NCBI GenBank assembly: GCA_949155905.1 | Contig: CASCWU010000002.1 | Coordinates: forward strand, 45,034 to 109,033 | Direction of reading: 5' to 3' | Length of the DNA stretch: 64,000 nt | Origin: an uncultured Lachnospiraceae bacterium | GTDB lineage: Bacteria; Bacillota; Clostridia; Lachnospirales; Lachnospiraceae | In this document: positions 1 to 9,279 of the stretch, one piece after another | Numbering within the stretch: position 1 is the stretch's first letter | Layout: each line of letters opens with the position of its first letter | Program-made: the position numbers and the translations under genes | Notes under the pieces: model-generated | The model's input: the letters and a program-made list of their open reading frames with translations, nothing else | What the model was told of the DNA's origin: nothing | Databases searched by the model: none

Positions 1-2531
1 CCTTTTGGTGTGATCACTTCTCCTTCGGCGCTTGTATAATACCCGGCCTGAGGCTTCACGGAAAACTCGGCATAGCCTGGTGCGGTCGGCCGGACACCTA
101 AGACAACCGCCGGAAGCTCGTACAGCGCCAGGGAACCCCAGGCATGACAGTCGCTCCGCCCGTCCGTATCATTTTCTACGCACGTAGTACCATTGTTTTT
201 CACCATTTCCCGCCAGACATCCCAGAGACGCTCCGTCCGTTCATACAGGCCGACCTGCTCCAAGGCACGGAACATATAGTAGGCCATCGCAACCGAACAA
301 CGTGGGTACTCTTTTCCTGCTCCATAGTAGGAATCTGTCACCTCCGTCAAAATCCGTTTTCCTTCCTCCTGCCCGGCTGTCCCGGTTAAAACAGCAAACA
401 CCTGACAGTGCTGGCTGTATTCCTCAAAGCCAGGGCCGTCCTGATACAAGCCGTTTTCTCCGATGCAATGACGGCGGATAGACTCCTTTACGGCCTCGGC
501 GCGCTGCTCATACTCCTTGGCTACGCTTTCCCGATCCAGATACTCTGCCAGCTTCGCCGCCGCCTGCAGCCCGTAGATATACAAAAAGCTTTCCATCGTC
601 ACCGGCCCGTGCAAAATCGCGTTCGGCACACCGATCCGCCATTCCTTTACCCAGTCGATAAACGACCAGTAACGCCCTTCATACAGATGACCGCCGTTGA
701 CTGCGATCAAGCCCTGCTCGTTTAAATTCCGGCGGAAATATTCTAAAATCCCGTCTACGGTAGGCATATGATAACGAAGCAGCTCCTTGTCCCCAAAATA
801 CATCATATGATCATACAGCATCCAAATATAGTAAATAGAAAAACCAGGAATAACATTTGGCGCATAGGACGGATAGCTGCAATTTAACAGTCCATCATAA
901 CGAACCGAACGTTTAAAATCATCCATACATTTCCTGGCCAGTCGGTCGTCCGCCGCAACCTGATAGGTAAACAGCATTTGAGAACGGGAGTCCATAATAT
1001 ACTGAAGCTGCTCATAAAACGGACAGTCCTCATAGGTTTCGTGCATACAGCGGCGCAGTGTCCGTTCGCTGATATCCCAGACAGCATCCAATGTCTCATC
1101 TGAGGTTTTTACCCATGTTTTCACCTCCAACGGATACCCTGTCTCCCGGTAATCCAGACGAGCCACCGTCAATGCCTCCTCTCCGGTTTCAATCTCCAGA
1201 CGGAGGAAACGGAAGGTACGGAACCAAAACGGCTCAAATACCTCTGGCGTGTCGGTCTTTCCATAGCCTGCTGCCGTATAATCATCTGCATATCCGTACA
1301 ATTCCCCGTTTTGCCAGTCCATGCGATCCCGCTTGACGGGCATATTGCCTGGCCCCTGCGGCTTTGTTTTATCCGGCAGCGTGGAATAGCTCTCCGAATA
1401 GAGAAGATGCAGCCTGGCTTCTTTTCCCCCGGCCAACGCCAGACGGAGATACCCTGTCGTCAGCTCTCCGGCGTTTATTTCTACTACCTCCCGGCTATGC
1501 GCCGGTATCGTCAAGGCAGTATCCTTTCTGAGAAGGCCATTCCAGGCCGTTATCCTGCCTGATAATCCGCCCTTTCCTGCTGTCTTTGCTTTCTCAGCCA
1601 CTTCTCCCTGACTTTTCTGATCTTCCGGGATCTCCTGGCCTTCCAGATTCTCACGACCTGCCTGACCTTCCGGGATCTCCTGGCCTTCCAAATTCTCACG
1701 GCCTGCCTGACCTTCCAGATTTTCACGACCTACCTGATCTTCCGGGATCTCCCGGATCGTCATCACTCCCTCAAAACGCTCCGGCTTCTGATAGAGCAGA
1801 GGAATCGGACGCTCCAATAAATTGCCCGGGCTGACCGCCTGATGCACCTGCATCCGACTGTACGGCAGGGCAGTGTTCCACCCAGAAGCATCAAAATCCT
1901 CTTTCATCCAATCCGCCGTTTCCGCATGGCCTTCTGTCTGCTCAAAAATTTGCAGCGGAGCAAAAAGCGGACTTTCCGATACGATTTTTACATGTCTGGC
2001 CGGATATGCCCGAAAGCTTTCGTCCGCCAAAAATTCCTCTGTTCTTTTTGTGCTGCCGTTCCGGCTATCTTCCTGGCCAGTATTCTGCCCGCTCTCCGAG
2101 GCTTCCTCTGCTCCCCAGCTTATCGTTCCCTTCATGTAAAAGCCTGGAATCTCCGTCCGCCAGACACTGTGGTTTCCTTTGTTGCTTGGCAGGGGATAAC
2201 GCAGCACGATGGCCGCCAGGACATTTTTCCCAGGGTGGAGATAAGCCGCCAAATCCACTCTCTCGTAAAACCAGACATGCCGGTCGCCCTTTTCCGGCCC
2301 TACGGATACCAGAGTTCCATTGACATAAAATTTATAACGGGAGTCCGCTGAAAGATGAACCAAAAAGCTCCTTGGAAGATCTGCTTCCTCTCTCCCAAGC
2401 TCCAGCTCCTTCCGGAAATATACGACCTGTACCTGGCTGCTCAAGGCGCCGTATTCCTTTTCTGCTTCTGCTCCGCCTGTTTTCGTATCCAGCCAAATCC
2501 AGCCAGATGGCGGTAGATTATTTCTATCCAT
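1..2531 (-). CDS. Alpha-L-rhamnosidase, GH78 family (3' end outside window)
   Basis: Reading frame open on the minus strand from an ATG at 2531 (GGAG 7 nt upstream) to the left edge, so the C-terminus is missing. The N-terminus reads MDRNNLPPSGWIWLDT and has the beta-sandwich features of rhamnosidase N domains (FRKELEL, YKFYVNG, GDRHVW). Near 1060 the frame contains YEDCPFYEQLQY, the hallmark catalytic-region motif of GH78, followed by an alpha/alpha-barrel-like segment and an HAWGS motif near 140. GH78 enzymes remove terminal L-rhamnose from pectin (rhamnogalacturonan) or plant glycosides. No signal peptide is visible, so it is probably cytoplasmic. It follows two hydrolases and a sugar-binding lipoprotein on the same strand. 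An unusual low-complexity insertion lies at 1617-1751. Confidence 0.85.
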   Translation of the reverse strand, partial: MDRNNLPPSGWIWLDTKTGGAEAEKEYGALSSQVQVVYFRKELELGREEADLPRSFLVHLSADSRYKFYVNGTLVSVGPEKGDRHVWFYERVDLAAYLHPGKNVLAAIVLRYPLPSNKGNHSVWRTEIPGFYMKGTISWGAEEASESGQNTGQEDSRNGSTKRTEEFLADESFRAYPARHVKIVSESPLFAPLQIFEQTEGHAETADWMKEDFDASGWNTALPYSRMQVHQAVSPGNLLERPIPLLYQKPERFEGVMTIREIPEDQVGRENLEGQAGRENLEGQEIPEGQAGRENLEGQEIPEDQKSQGEVAEKAKTAGKGGLSGRITAWNGLLRKDTALTIPAHSREVVEINAGELTTGYLRLALAGGKEARLHLLYSESYSTLPDKTKPQGPGNMPVKRDRMDWQNGELYGYADDYTAAGYGKTDTPEVFEPFWFRTFRFLRLEIETGEEALTVARLDYRETGYPLEVKTWVKTSDETLDAVWDISERTLRRCMHETYEDCPFYEQLQYIMDSRSQMLFTYQVAADDRLARKCMDDFKRSVRYDGLLNCSYPSYAPNVIPGFSIYYIWMLYDHMMYFGDKELLRYHMPTVDGILEYFRRNLNEQGLIAVNGGHLYEGRYWSFIDWVKEWRIGVPNAILHGPVTMESFLYIYGLQAAAKLAEYLDRESVAKEYEQRAEAVKESIRRHCIGENGLYQDGPGFEEYSQHCQVFAVLTGTAGQEEGKRILTEVTDSYYGAGKEYPRCSVAMAYYMFRALEQVGLYERTERLWDVWREMVKNNGTTCVENDTDGRSDCHAWGSLALYELPAVVLGVRPTAPGYAEFSVKPQAGYYTSAEGEVITPK
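1617..1751 (-). repeat. In-frame low-complexity repeat inside the GH78 gene
   Basis: The GH78 frame passes through repeated GRENLEGQ octapeptides (three copies) interspersed with EIPEGQ/EIPEDQ blocks. At DNA level these are imperfect tandem copies of roughly 27-45 bp. The opposite strand is also open here and would read as a Leu-Pro-Asp/Gly-Ser-Pro repeat, which I treat as a shadow. The insertion is Glu/Gln/Gly-rich and unlike the rest of the enzyme, so it is probably a flexible loop or a repeat expansion. Confidence 0.8.
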
Positions 2532-2567
2532 ATGAGTTCTCCTTTTTGTATCAGCTCATCCCCAAAT

Positions 2568-3746
2568 TTACAGACGGATCAACTTTCCTGTTTTGGTATC
2601 TCTGGCGAACTTTCCGATCTGCTCCCATACCAGTTCCGCATAGCTGGTCGTCGGCCAGTGCGGCATCCCCTCGCAGGAAACGGTACGGAATAGGCACTCT
2701 CCCTGATCGTTTAGCGAATCACCGATAAAATACTTTCGTCCATGGTACTCCCTGACCTCGGTACGTTCAAACTCCGCGCCGATACTTTTTACAACCGGAT
2801 CATCATGGTTCTCATAAAATTCCTGTCCTTGAAACGCTTCTGGTTTTGCGCCACCTACCCGACGCCAGTTGTTCAACGCTTTCTGCTTGTCGGCAGCTCC
2901 TAACGGAATCACGCCGCCTCCTCTCCTGCCATTCTCTGCAGGCGCTTCCGGTTCCGGCATCGGCGGTTGATCGCGCCAGAGCGGTTCGAGACAAAGCATT
3001 TCATTTTCTCCCATAAAGAGCAAGGCTGGCATCTCTAACTCCTCTGCTTTGGCTAACATTTCTTCTGTCAACTTATATTCTGGGTAATATTGCCCGTCTA
3101 ACTCATGCTCACAGACGTCCCCGGCAAACAGCATCCCGCCCATCCCGGCACCGGCAAAAATATCTGGTCTTGACAGTACGTTCCGAGACGTCATAAAACC
3201 ACCGAAACTATAGCCAATGCTGTATACTCGGCTCTCATCCACCGGATAATGTACTTTGGCATATTCCAGCAGCCCTAAAATATGCTCTAAATTCTCATTT
3301 TCCGGGGCAATGACGATACATTCTTCTCTGGCCGCTACCTGAATGATACCGTAGCTTTCGGTTAATTGAATCGGATTGTGCGCTCCGTGCAGACAGAAAA
3401 TCAGCGGAAATTTCCGATCTGTGTTTTTTTGCTCCATTTCCTCTACGGCAGCTAACGGCAAATACGAAGCCCATTTGCTGTGAACATTTTTTGGATCACC
3501 ATGCAGCTCCTTTTTCAAGCCCTTTTCATAGCCTGCCCAAAACTCCAGTTCTTCCCTCGAGTCCTCGCCCCACATCATCACCTTCATATTTTCCTGAATC
3601 AGACGCCCGTCCTCAGAAGTTGCTACTGCCTCTGCGTCACATTCGTCATTACCCATTGCCTGAAATAAGCCCGCCGGATTCGGTGCGCCCTTCTTTACAT
3701 CCTCGCCGGTCAGTCCCAGCTTTCCTTCTTCTCTCTTTTCTTCCAT
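2568..3746 (-). CDS. Alpha/beta-hydrolase, probable esterase
   Basis: 392 residues, no signal peptide. A conserved LIFCLHGAHNP strand-loop (about residue 150) looks like the oxyanion-hole HG region. YSIGYSFGGFM gives the nucleophile elbow G-x-S-x-G-G (Ser near 200), and a late CEGMPHWP segment probably supplies the catalytic His. The fold resembles dienelactone-hydrolase or PHB-depolymerase-like esterases. Substrate is unknown; position between a sugar-binding lipoprotein and a rhamnosidase suggests removal of ester groups from a plant glycan. Start ATG at 3746 has GAGGA 9 nt upstream. A broken paralogue lies directly upstream, so this is the surviving copy of a tandem duplication. Confidence 0.7.
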   Translation of the reverse strand: MEEKREEGKLGLTGEDVKKGAPNPAGLFQAMGNDECDAEAVATSEDGRLIQENMKVMMWGEDSREELEFWAGYEKGLKKELHGDPKNVHSKWASYLPLAAVEEMEQKNTDRKFPLIFCLHGAHNPIQLTESYGIIQVAAREECIVIAPENENLEHILGLLEYAKVHYPVDESRVYSIGYSFGGFMTSRNVLSRPDIFAGAGMGGMLFAGDVCEHELDGQYYPEYKLTEEMLAKAEELEMPALLFMGENEMLCLEPLWRDQPPMPEPEAPAENGRRGGGVIPLGAADKQKALNNWRRVGGAKPEAFQGQEFYENHDDPVVKSIGAEFERTEVREYHGRKYFIGDSLNDQGECLFRTVSCEGMPHWPTTSYAELVWEQIGKFARDTKTGKLIRL

Positions 3747-3797
3747 GCTTCTTTTCCTCGCTTTCTCTTTTTTATCTCTTTCCTATCTAATTCCGAT

Positions 3798-4915
3798 TTA
3801 TAACCGGATCAGCTTCCCCGTTTTGGTATCTCTGGCATATTTGCTGATATGCTCCCAGATCAGCTCTGGAAAATACAGGGTTGCACCATGATTCATTTTT
3901 TCACAGGATACCGTACGGAACAGACATTCTCCATCCTCTTTTACAGAATCCCCGATAAAATATTTTCTTCCTTTATAATCCCTAATCTCTGTCCGTTCAA
4001 ACTCGGCTCCAATACTTCTTACTACCGGATTAGTATGAGTTTCGTAGTACTCCTTTTTTTGAAATTCTTTTTGTTCACAGCCTGCTGCCCGTCTCCAATT
4101 TTGAAACGCTTGTTTTTTATCCTTGCTGTCGAGCGGAATCACTCCATCCTGAATTTCTGTTTCCGGCTCCCTCCAAAGCGGTTCCAGGCAAAGCATTTCG
4201 TTTTCTCCCATAAACAACAGCACAGGTAGCTCTACCTCTTTCATATGCTCTATCATTTCCTCTGTCAAATGGTAGGCTGGATAGAACTGGCCGTCTAAGG
4301 TATGCTCTACCACATCTCCGGCAAATAACATCTCGCCCATCCCGATTCCGGCAAACAGCTCCGGATGCCGCCAGGCATTCTGGGATGTCATAAAGCCACC
4401 GAAGCTATAGCCCATACAATATACCCGGCTTTCATCGACCGGATAATGCTCGGAGCAATCACAATACATTCCTCTCTGGCCGCCAGTTGAGTAATCCCGC
4501 AGCTTTCCGTCATCAAAATCGGATTATGCGCCCCATGCAGGTTAAAAATCAACGGAAATTTCCGTCCTGTCTCTGTTCCTTCTACCGCCGCCAATGGCAG
4601 ATAAGCGGCCCATTTGGTATGTACGTCAGCCGGATCACCATGCAGTTCCTTCTTCATACCCTTCCCACAGGTTCTCCAATATTCCATATCCTCCGGGGTT
4701 CCTTCCCCCTTCCGCATACAAATTCCCATCATTTCCGCATGATCCTTTGCATCCTCGCTGGCCAGATATGCTTCCACGTCAAACCGCTTATCGCCCATTG
4801 CTTTTAGCATTTCTCTCGGATCAAATCTCGGTCTGCCGCCTTCTGGTTCTTTCATACTCCCACGCACATCCTCTTCTGTCAGCCCCATTTTGGCCGTTTC
4901 TTTCCTTTCTTCCAT
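3798..4915 (-). pseudogene. Broken tandem paralogue of the alpha/beta-hydrolase
   Basis: Two overlapping frames together match the neighbouring 392-residue hydrolase. The N-terminal part (4915 down to about 4470) ends in EECIVIAP and then leaves frame. The C-terminal part resumes at HYPVDESRVYCMGYSFGGFM near 4450 and runs to the same TKTGKLIRL end as the paralogue. Compared with it, about 17 codons are missing and the net loss is about 49 bp, which shifts the frame at 4445-4460. The nucleophile elbow is retained only in the second frame, so no complete catalytic domain can be made. An ATG at 4469 could start a truncated protein but would lack the oxyanion region. The ATG at 4915 has a good GGAG site. 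Confidence 0.75.
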
Positions 4916-5014
4916 TTCTCTGTCTCCTTTTTCTTACCTATACTCTGATGCTCTGCCTTCCTCTATCAAAAAAGGAGGCCGCTCCCTTTTCCCGGAAACG
5001 GCATCCCTTCTATG

Positions 5015-6724
5015 TTATCTGTTCTGATACCGGTCATACGCCGCCTGTTTTAAATCAATACATCTTTGCAGGCCGTACTGGTACAACTGTTCTACATAGC
5101 TGTCATAAGTGTCCAGAGATTCCACACCAAGGATACATTTGGTACTCATTTCATCTACCAGTGTCGTAATGCTCGTATAAATCACATTGAATTCCTCTGT
5201 TTCTTCTCCTGTCATCGTCGCAAACGGAGGATAAACAAGGCTATAATCGGCATCCCAGGCAGACTGCATATCCAGACATTCATCGTTTCCCTTTTCATGA
5301 GCAGCATAGTCTACACCTGTAGCAAGCGCACCTACCCAGTTGCTTAAATGTGCGATTCTCATCTCATGAACATTTAATTCCGAATCCTCGGTCATCATAG
5401 CAGAATAGGAAGCCTTTCCATCGCTCTCTACGGTATAATGAACATTCTCTTCCCCATAAAAATGATAATACATGGATTCCTTTGTATAATGATAATCCAA
5501 ATAGCGGCACAGTGTTTCCAAACGCTCTCCGGTTACATTAGAGTTGACACAAAGCTGTGCGCTTACCATACTCGGCTGGCTGGCGCCTCTGACCGGATCG
5601 TTCTCGTTTAAAACCGGATTCGGTGCGTAGGCCAGGAAATAATCATCCGCTACCGGATAGCCCATTCCCTTTACGCTCGTTCCGCCGAACTGCCACCAAA
5701 TCGAACACATACCAGTCTTATCACCTCCGATGTTCTCTAGCTCTGTCAAGGCATACGCATTGTTAGCCGTAAAGTTCTGATCCAAAAGCCCTGCATCATA
5801 CCAATCCTTCATCTGCTGTAAATATTCCTTATAGCCTGGCTCGGCAGGCCCGAATTTTACCGTATCTCCATCCATATAGAAGCCTTCCAAAACACCATAG
5901 GCCGTTAAAAATGCGCCGCACTGGATTCTGCCGTTATTTCCAATCATCAACGGCGATTCTACTCCGCGGTTTTTAAATGCGGTCAGTGCTTCTGTCCAAT
6001 CATCTATCGTCACTGGCATTTCCAGCCCTGCTTCATCCAGCCAGTCCTTTCTGACGGCCATTCCGATAAAATTCAGGTTTGTATCCAGATTCATATTGTC
6101 ATCCATATAGATGCTATACAGGGAATACCGCTTTCCATCATCCGCTGTAACATCTTTTTTTAGCTGCTCATTAGAATCCAGGATTGCCTTATAGGTTGGC
6201 ATATACTGATCGATTAAATCCGTCATCTCTAAAAACAGTCCATCCTTTACCGCCTGAATCGGGCCGCCCGTATAGTAGCTGTTTACCCCGGAATATACCA
6301 TATCCGGAATATCTCCGGAAGCAATCATCAGACCGAATTTTTCCTGTGCTTCATTTGCCGTCACCCAGGCAACCTTTAAATGAACATTCGTTGCCTCTTC
6401 TACTAAAGCCGCTGTATCGGTTGCCTCATAACCAGGCGTCATCATACCGTTATCTACCGTCCAAAGGGAAAACTCCGTTTTCTCCTCTAATGGAAAAAAG
6501 TCCTTTTCTTCCGGAGTAGTCTGTTCCGGCGTGCCGTCCCCGCCTTCCTCCGGTGTCTGCTGATCACTGTTTTCCTTTTGCGTATCGTCACTGGCGCTGC
6601 TGTTCGTATTTGTCTTACTGTTGTCCTTGCTGTCGTCGTTCTTTTTGCCACAGGCTGCAAACAAACTCACTGCCATGACCAGAACCAGAACGAAGCTGAT
6701 CCATATTACTCCTCTTCTTTTCAT
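5015..6724 (-). CDS. Extracellular sugar-binding lipoprotein (LplA-like, ABC importer family 1)
   Basis: About 569 residues from ATG 6724, chosen because GGAGG lies 7 nt upstream and because MKRRGVIWISFVLVLVM directly begins a lipoprotein signal peptide; the frame extends further up but without a site. The lipobox is LFAA-C (Cys near 25), followed by a Ser/Asn/Thr/Glu-rich linker. The mature part has features of the large LplA-type solute-binding proteins, for example AVRKDWLDEAGLEMPVTIDD. It would deliver an oligosaccharide to an ABC permease, yet no permease gene is seen in the window. It sits between a YesN-like regulator and glycan hydrolases, consistent with uptake of a rhamnose-containing oligosaccharide. 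Confidence 0.85.
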   Translation of the reverse strand: MKRRGVIWISFVLVLVMAVSLFAACGKKNDDSKDNSKTNTNSSASDDTQKENSDQQTPEEGGDGTPEQTTPEEKDFFPLEEKTEFSLWTVDNGMMTPGYEATDTAALVEEATNVHLKVAWVTANEAQEKFGLMIASGDIPDMVYSGVNSYYTGGPIQAVKDGLFLEMTDLIDQYMPTYKAILDSNEQLKKDVTADDGKRYSLYSIYMDDNMNLDTNLNFIGMAVRKDWLDEAGLEMPVTIDDWTEALTAFKNRGVESPLMIGNNGRIQCGAFLTAYGVLEGFYMDGDTVKFGPAEPGYKEYLQQMKDWYDAGLLDQNFTANNAYALTELENIGGDKTGMCSIWWQFGGTSVKGMGYPVADDYFLAYAPNPVLNENDPVRGASQPSMVSAQLCVNSNVTGERLETLCRYLDYHYTKESMYYHFYGEENVHYTVESDGKASYSAMMTEDSELNVHEMRIAHLSNWVGALATGVDYAAHEKGNDECLDMQSAWDADYSLVYPPFATMTGEETEEFNVIYTSITTLVDEMSTKCILGVESLDTYDSYVEQLYQYGLQRCIDLKQAAYDRYQNR

Positions 6725-6908
6725 TCGGTTATCCTCCATTCGTTTTGATGCCTTCTCCTTTGCAAAACAGTTGTACGGCTTCACAGCGCTGCGCCTTCTA
6801 TAGTCCTATGTACCAGCCCTGTGTACCAATCTGCTGCCTGCAAGTAAAGAAAGCTCCCTTGGGTAAGCCAGCTCCTAAAAGCCATACCGTACCCTGACTG
6901 CTGAAATC

Positions 6909-6937
6909 ATTGTAGCAAAGAAGTCTCATTTTGAAAA
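6909..6937 (-). promoter_or_regulatory. Candidate promoter of the glycan locus
   Basis: On the minus strand TTTTCA and TACAAT are separated by 17 bp, about 185 bp upstream of the lipoprotein start. The -35 is weak, fitting control by the adjacent AraC regulator. The rest of the 297-bp gap (6725-7021) shows only an AT-rich stretch near 6950-6975 without a convincing hairpin. Confidence 0.4.
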
Positions 6938-7021
6938 TAACCACTAGTTAAAAAGAAAAATGCCTTATTTTTTCGGCACTTTCTGTGCTGCAAAAACAAG
7001 ACATAGTCCTCCAAATAGCCT

Positions 7022-9106
7022 TTATTGCTGGCTTTTTACGTATTTCATCGGCGTCATCCCAACACGCTCTGTAAAGAGCCGGATCAAAGGACGGCTGCTG
7101 TAATAACCTACCTGCTCTGCCGTTTCTGTCACCGACATTCCAGACAGCAGCAGTTCCTTTGCATGTTCCATCCGTACCTGTCCAATGTATTCCAGCACAC
7201 CGCAGTCCTTTTCTTTTTTAAAATTTCGGGAAAGCCATGGTGTAGAAACCTCAAACATCTCTGCCAGGGCTCCAACTGTCAACTGCTTGTCCGCATAATG
7301 CCCGTCGATGTATTCCTGTACCTCATCGGCAATACATCTGGTGGCCTCCTCCTGCGGTTCCTCCTTTACTCCCAGCCAAAGCTGCATCGCCTCAGACTCC
7401 AACGCTTTTTTATAAGAAGCCAGTTCTTTCTCCGCAATTCCGACCTGATGCTCCCACAACGCCAGACACAAGGAACGTTCCTTTGCAAAAATATGATAAA
7501 ACTGCCTGACCAGCTCCTCCTGCTTCCATGTCTCATAAGCGATTACCTGCGGATAGCCCGTCAAAAAGCCCCTATACTCCGCAAGCGCCCTTACCTCATC
7601 ATAGGCTCTGGCCACCCCCTGCCAGCCCTGCCATAGCCCGCTGATTTCCACGGAAACATCAATCCCGCACTGTTCCTTAAAGAAACGGCTGATTTTCTCG
7701 ATATCCTCCTCTGCCAGAAGGGACTTGCCGTCTCTTCGCTCTCCGGCCAGCAAATAATAGCAGCCCCGCAATTCCCCAAACACAAAGGAAACCTTTCCCT
7801 CCAGCTCCTCCGCCAGTACATTTTTTAACATAAATACCAACAGCGTTCCTTCTAATCCTGTCTCCTCCGCCCCAAGCACACGGAACTGGACAACCTGCCG
7901 GATATCTCCTCCTAAAAAGCTGCAAAACATTTGATAGGTTGCTTCGTCTCCCGCCCCCATCTGACGATTGTCCGGCTCAAATAGCTGATGCAGCCCGTGC
8001 GTAATGATCACCTGCTCCTGTCTGCCCACTTCATCCTTTCTACTCTCGTAGGCATCAATCAAATGCTGCAAAGACTGTCCTGCCTCTGCCAATTCCTTTC
8101 CCTCTAAATAGCCATGCCGCCGGATTACCGTCAGCAAATCCCCTACCGGCCTGTAATTCCGTCTGCTCTGATACCACACTAGTAGAACTCCTGCCAGCAG
8201 GCAAATCAGCAAATAGGCAGCCAAAATCCATCTCATTCCACGAAGTGTAGAAACATATCCCACATCCGGCTGGATGCTGTAGAGCTTTAAGCCGTAGCGC
8301 TCCATTTCGTCCTGATACAGACAGGTCGTCCCCTTCCACTGCATCGGACTGTTTTCAAAGGAGGTCTTTAGCACCTCCTCTATCGTCACCCGGCCGACCT
8401 CTCCTGCCCGATAAGAGGCGCTGCTGTAAGCGTTTCCCTGTGTATCCGCCAGGAAAAATTCTACTTCTGTCGTATGAAGCAAATAGTCCAAATACTGCTC
8501 TGATAAATAAACCAGTACAATCATCGGCTGCTTTAAGAGATGAACATTTTTCCGAAATACTGAGGTATACAAAAGTTTATTTTCCCCGATACTATGATAG
8601 GTTCCATATAATTCCTCTGAAAGCAGACGAAGGAAGCTGTCCTGATCCAGTCCCGTCGCACGCTCGAGAACCTTATTGCTTTCCACAGAAAATGCCAGAT
8701 CCGTTCCTATCATGCACTCCTTCTGCGGAAAATATAAAAAAATTTCTTCGATTTCTTCATTGTTCCGCGTATAATCCGAAAGAAGCTTCTGCACCTCTCC
8801 CATCTGATAGCGATCCTCCCTGGTCCATTCCGCCTTCTTCGCCAACTGGCTAACCGTACTGTCCCCCTGAATCATAATCGTTAAATCGCTCACCTGTTCA
8901 AATACCGACGCCAGGGTTTCGGCTCGATCTGCCAGCATCGTATATTGTATCGTCTCTGCCTTTTCCTGCACAGCCTTCATCGAATAGCCATACAAAAGCC
9001 CGCCCAAAATCAATGGAATCAGCAGCACCGGCAAATAGGACACCGCCCACCGCAGAACTGTTTTCCGCTGAATCTGATGGCTGTTGCTTTGCTTTTCTCG
9101 TTTCAT
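7022..9106 (-). CDS. Membrane-bound AraC-family regulator (YesN-like)
   Basis: About 694 residues from ATG 9106; upstream in-frame ATGs lack a site, while GAGGAG lies 10 nt before this one. A transmembrane segment near residues 16-40 (YLPVLLIPLILGGLLYGY) and a second near 275-295 (AAYLLICLLAGVLLVW) flank an extracellular sensor domain of about 230 residues. A cytoplasmic linker follows. The C-terminal 100 residues carry a two-helix-turn-helix AraC domain (LTVGALAEMFEVSTPWLS and VTETAEQVGYYSSRPLIRLF). Such proteins control neighbouring carbohydrate-uptake genes, here probably the lipoprotein gene 300 bp downstream. Confidence 0.85.
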   Translation of the reverse strand: MKREKQSNSHQIQRKTVLRWAVSYLPVLLIPLILGGLLYGYSMKAVQEKAETIQYTMLADRAETLASVFEQVSDLTIMIQGDSTVSQLAKKAEWTREDRYQMGEVQKLLSDYTRNNEEIEEIFLYFPQKECMIGTDLAFSVESNKVLERATGLDQDSFLRLLSEELYGTYHSIGENKLLYTSVFRKNVHLLKQPMIVLVYLSEQYLDYLLHTTEVEFFLADTQGNAYSSASYRAGEVGRVTIEEVLKTSFENSPMQWKGTTCLYQDEMERYGLKLYSIQPDVGYVSTLRGMRWILAAYLLICLLAGVLLVWYQSRRNYRPVGDLLTVIRRHGYLEGKELAEAGQSLQHLIDAYESRKDEVGRQEQVIITHGLHQLFEPDNRQMGAGDEATYQMFCSFLGGDIRQVVQFRVLGAEETGLEGTLLVFMLKNVLAEELEGKVSFVFGELRGCYYLLAGERRDGKSLLAEEDIEKISRFFKEQCGIDVSVEISGLWQGWQGVARAYDEVRALAEYRGFLTGYPQVIAYETWKQEELVRQFYHIFAKERSLCLALWEHQVGIAEKELASYKKALESEAMQLWLGVKEEPQEEATRCIADEVQEYIDGHYADKQLTVGALAEMFEVSTPWLSRNFKKEKDCGVLEYIGQVRMEHAKELLLSGMSVTETAEQVGYYSSRPLIRLFTERVGMTPMKYVKSQQ

Positions 9107-9279
9107 CTTCCCCTTGCTCCTCATAGCGGCAAAAACGCCAGAGCGTTCCTGCATATTTATCCTTTATTATACAAAGAGTACAGGGGGCTGTCAACGGGAT
9201 ACCTTTACAAAGCTCACTTTGGTAGCTTCTCCGATATTCTAAGTTTTTACCTTCTGTTACACAACCGGGCAAGTTAATT

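Noticed and set aside
1586..1834. Plus-strand collagen-like frame rich in Leu-Pro-Asp and Gly-Ser-Pro
   Set aside because: It is the antisense reading of the repeat inside the GH78 gene; no ribosome binding site, and the minus frame has strong homology-type motifs.
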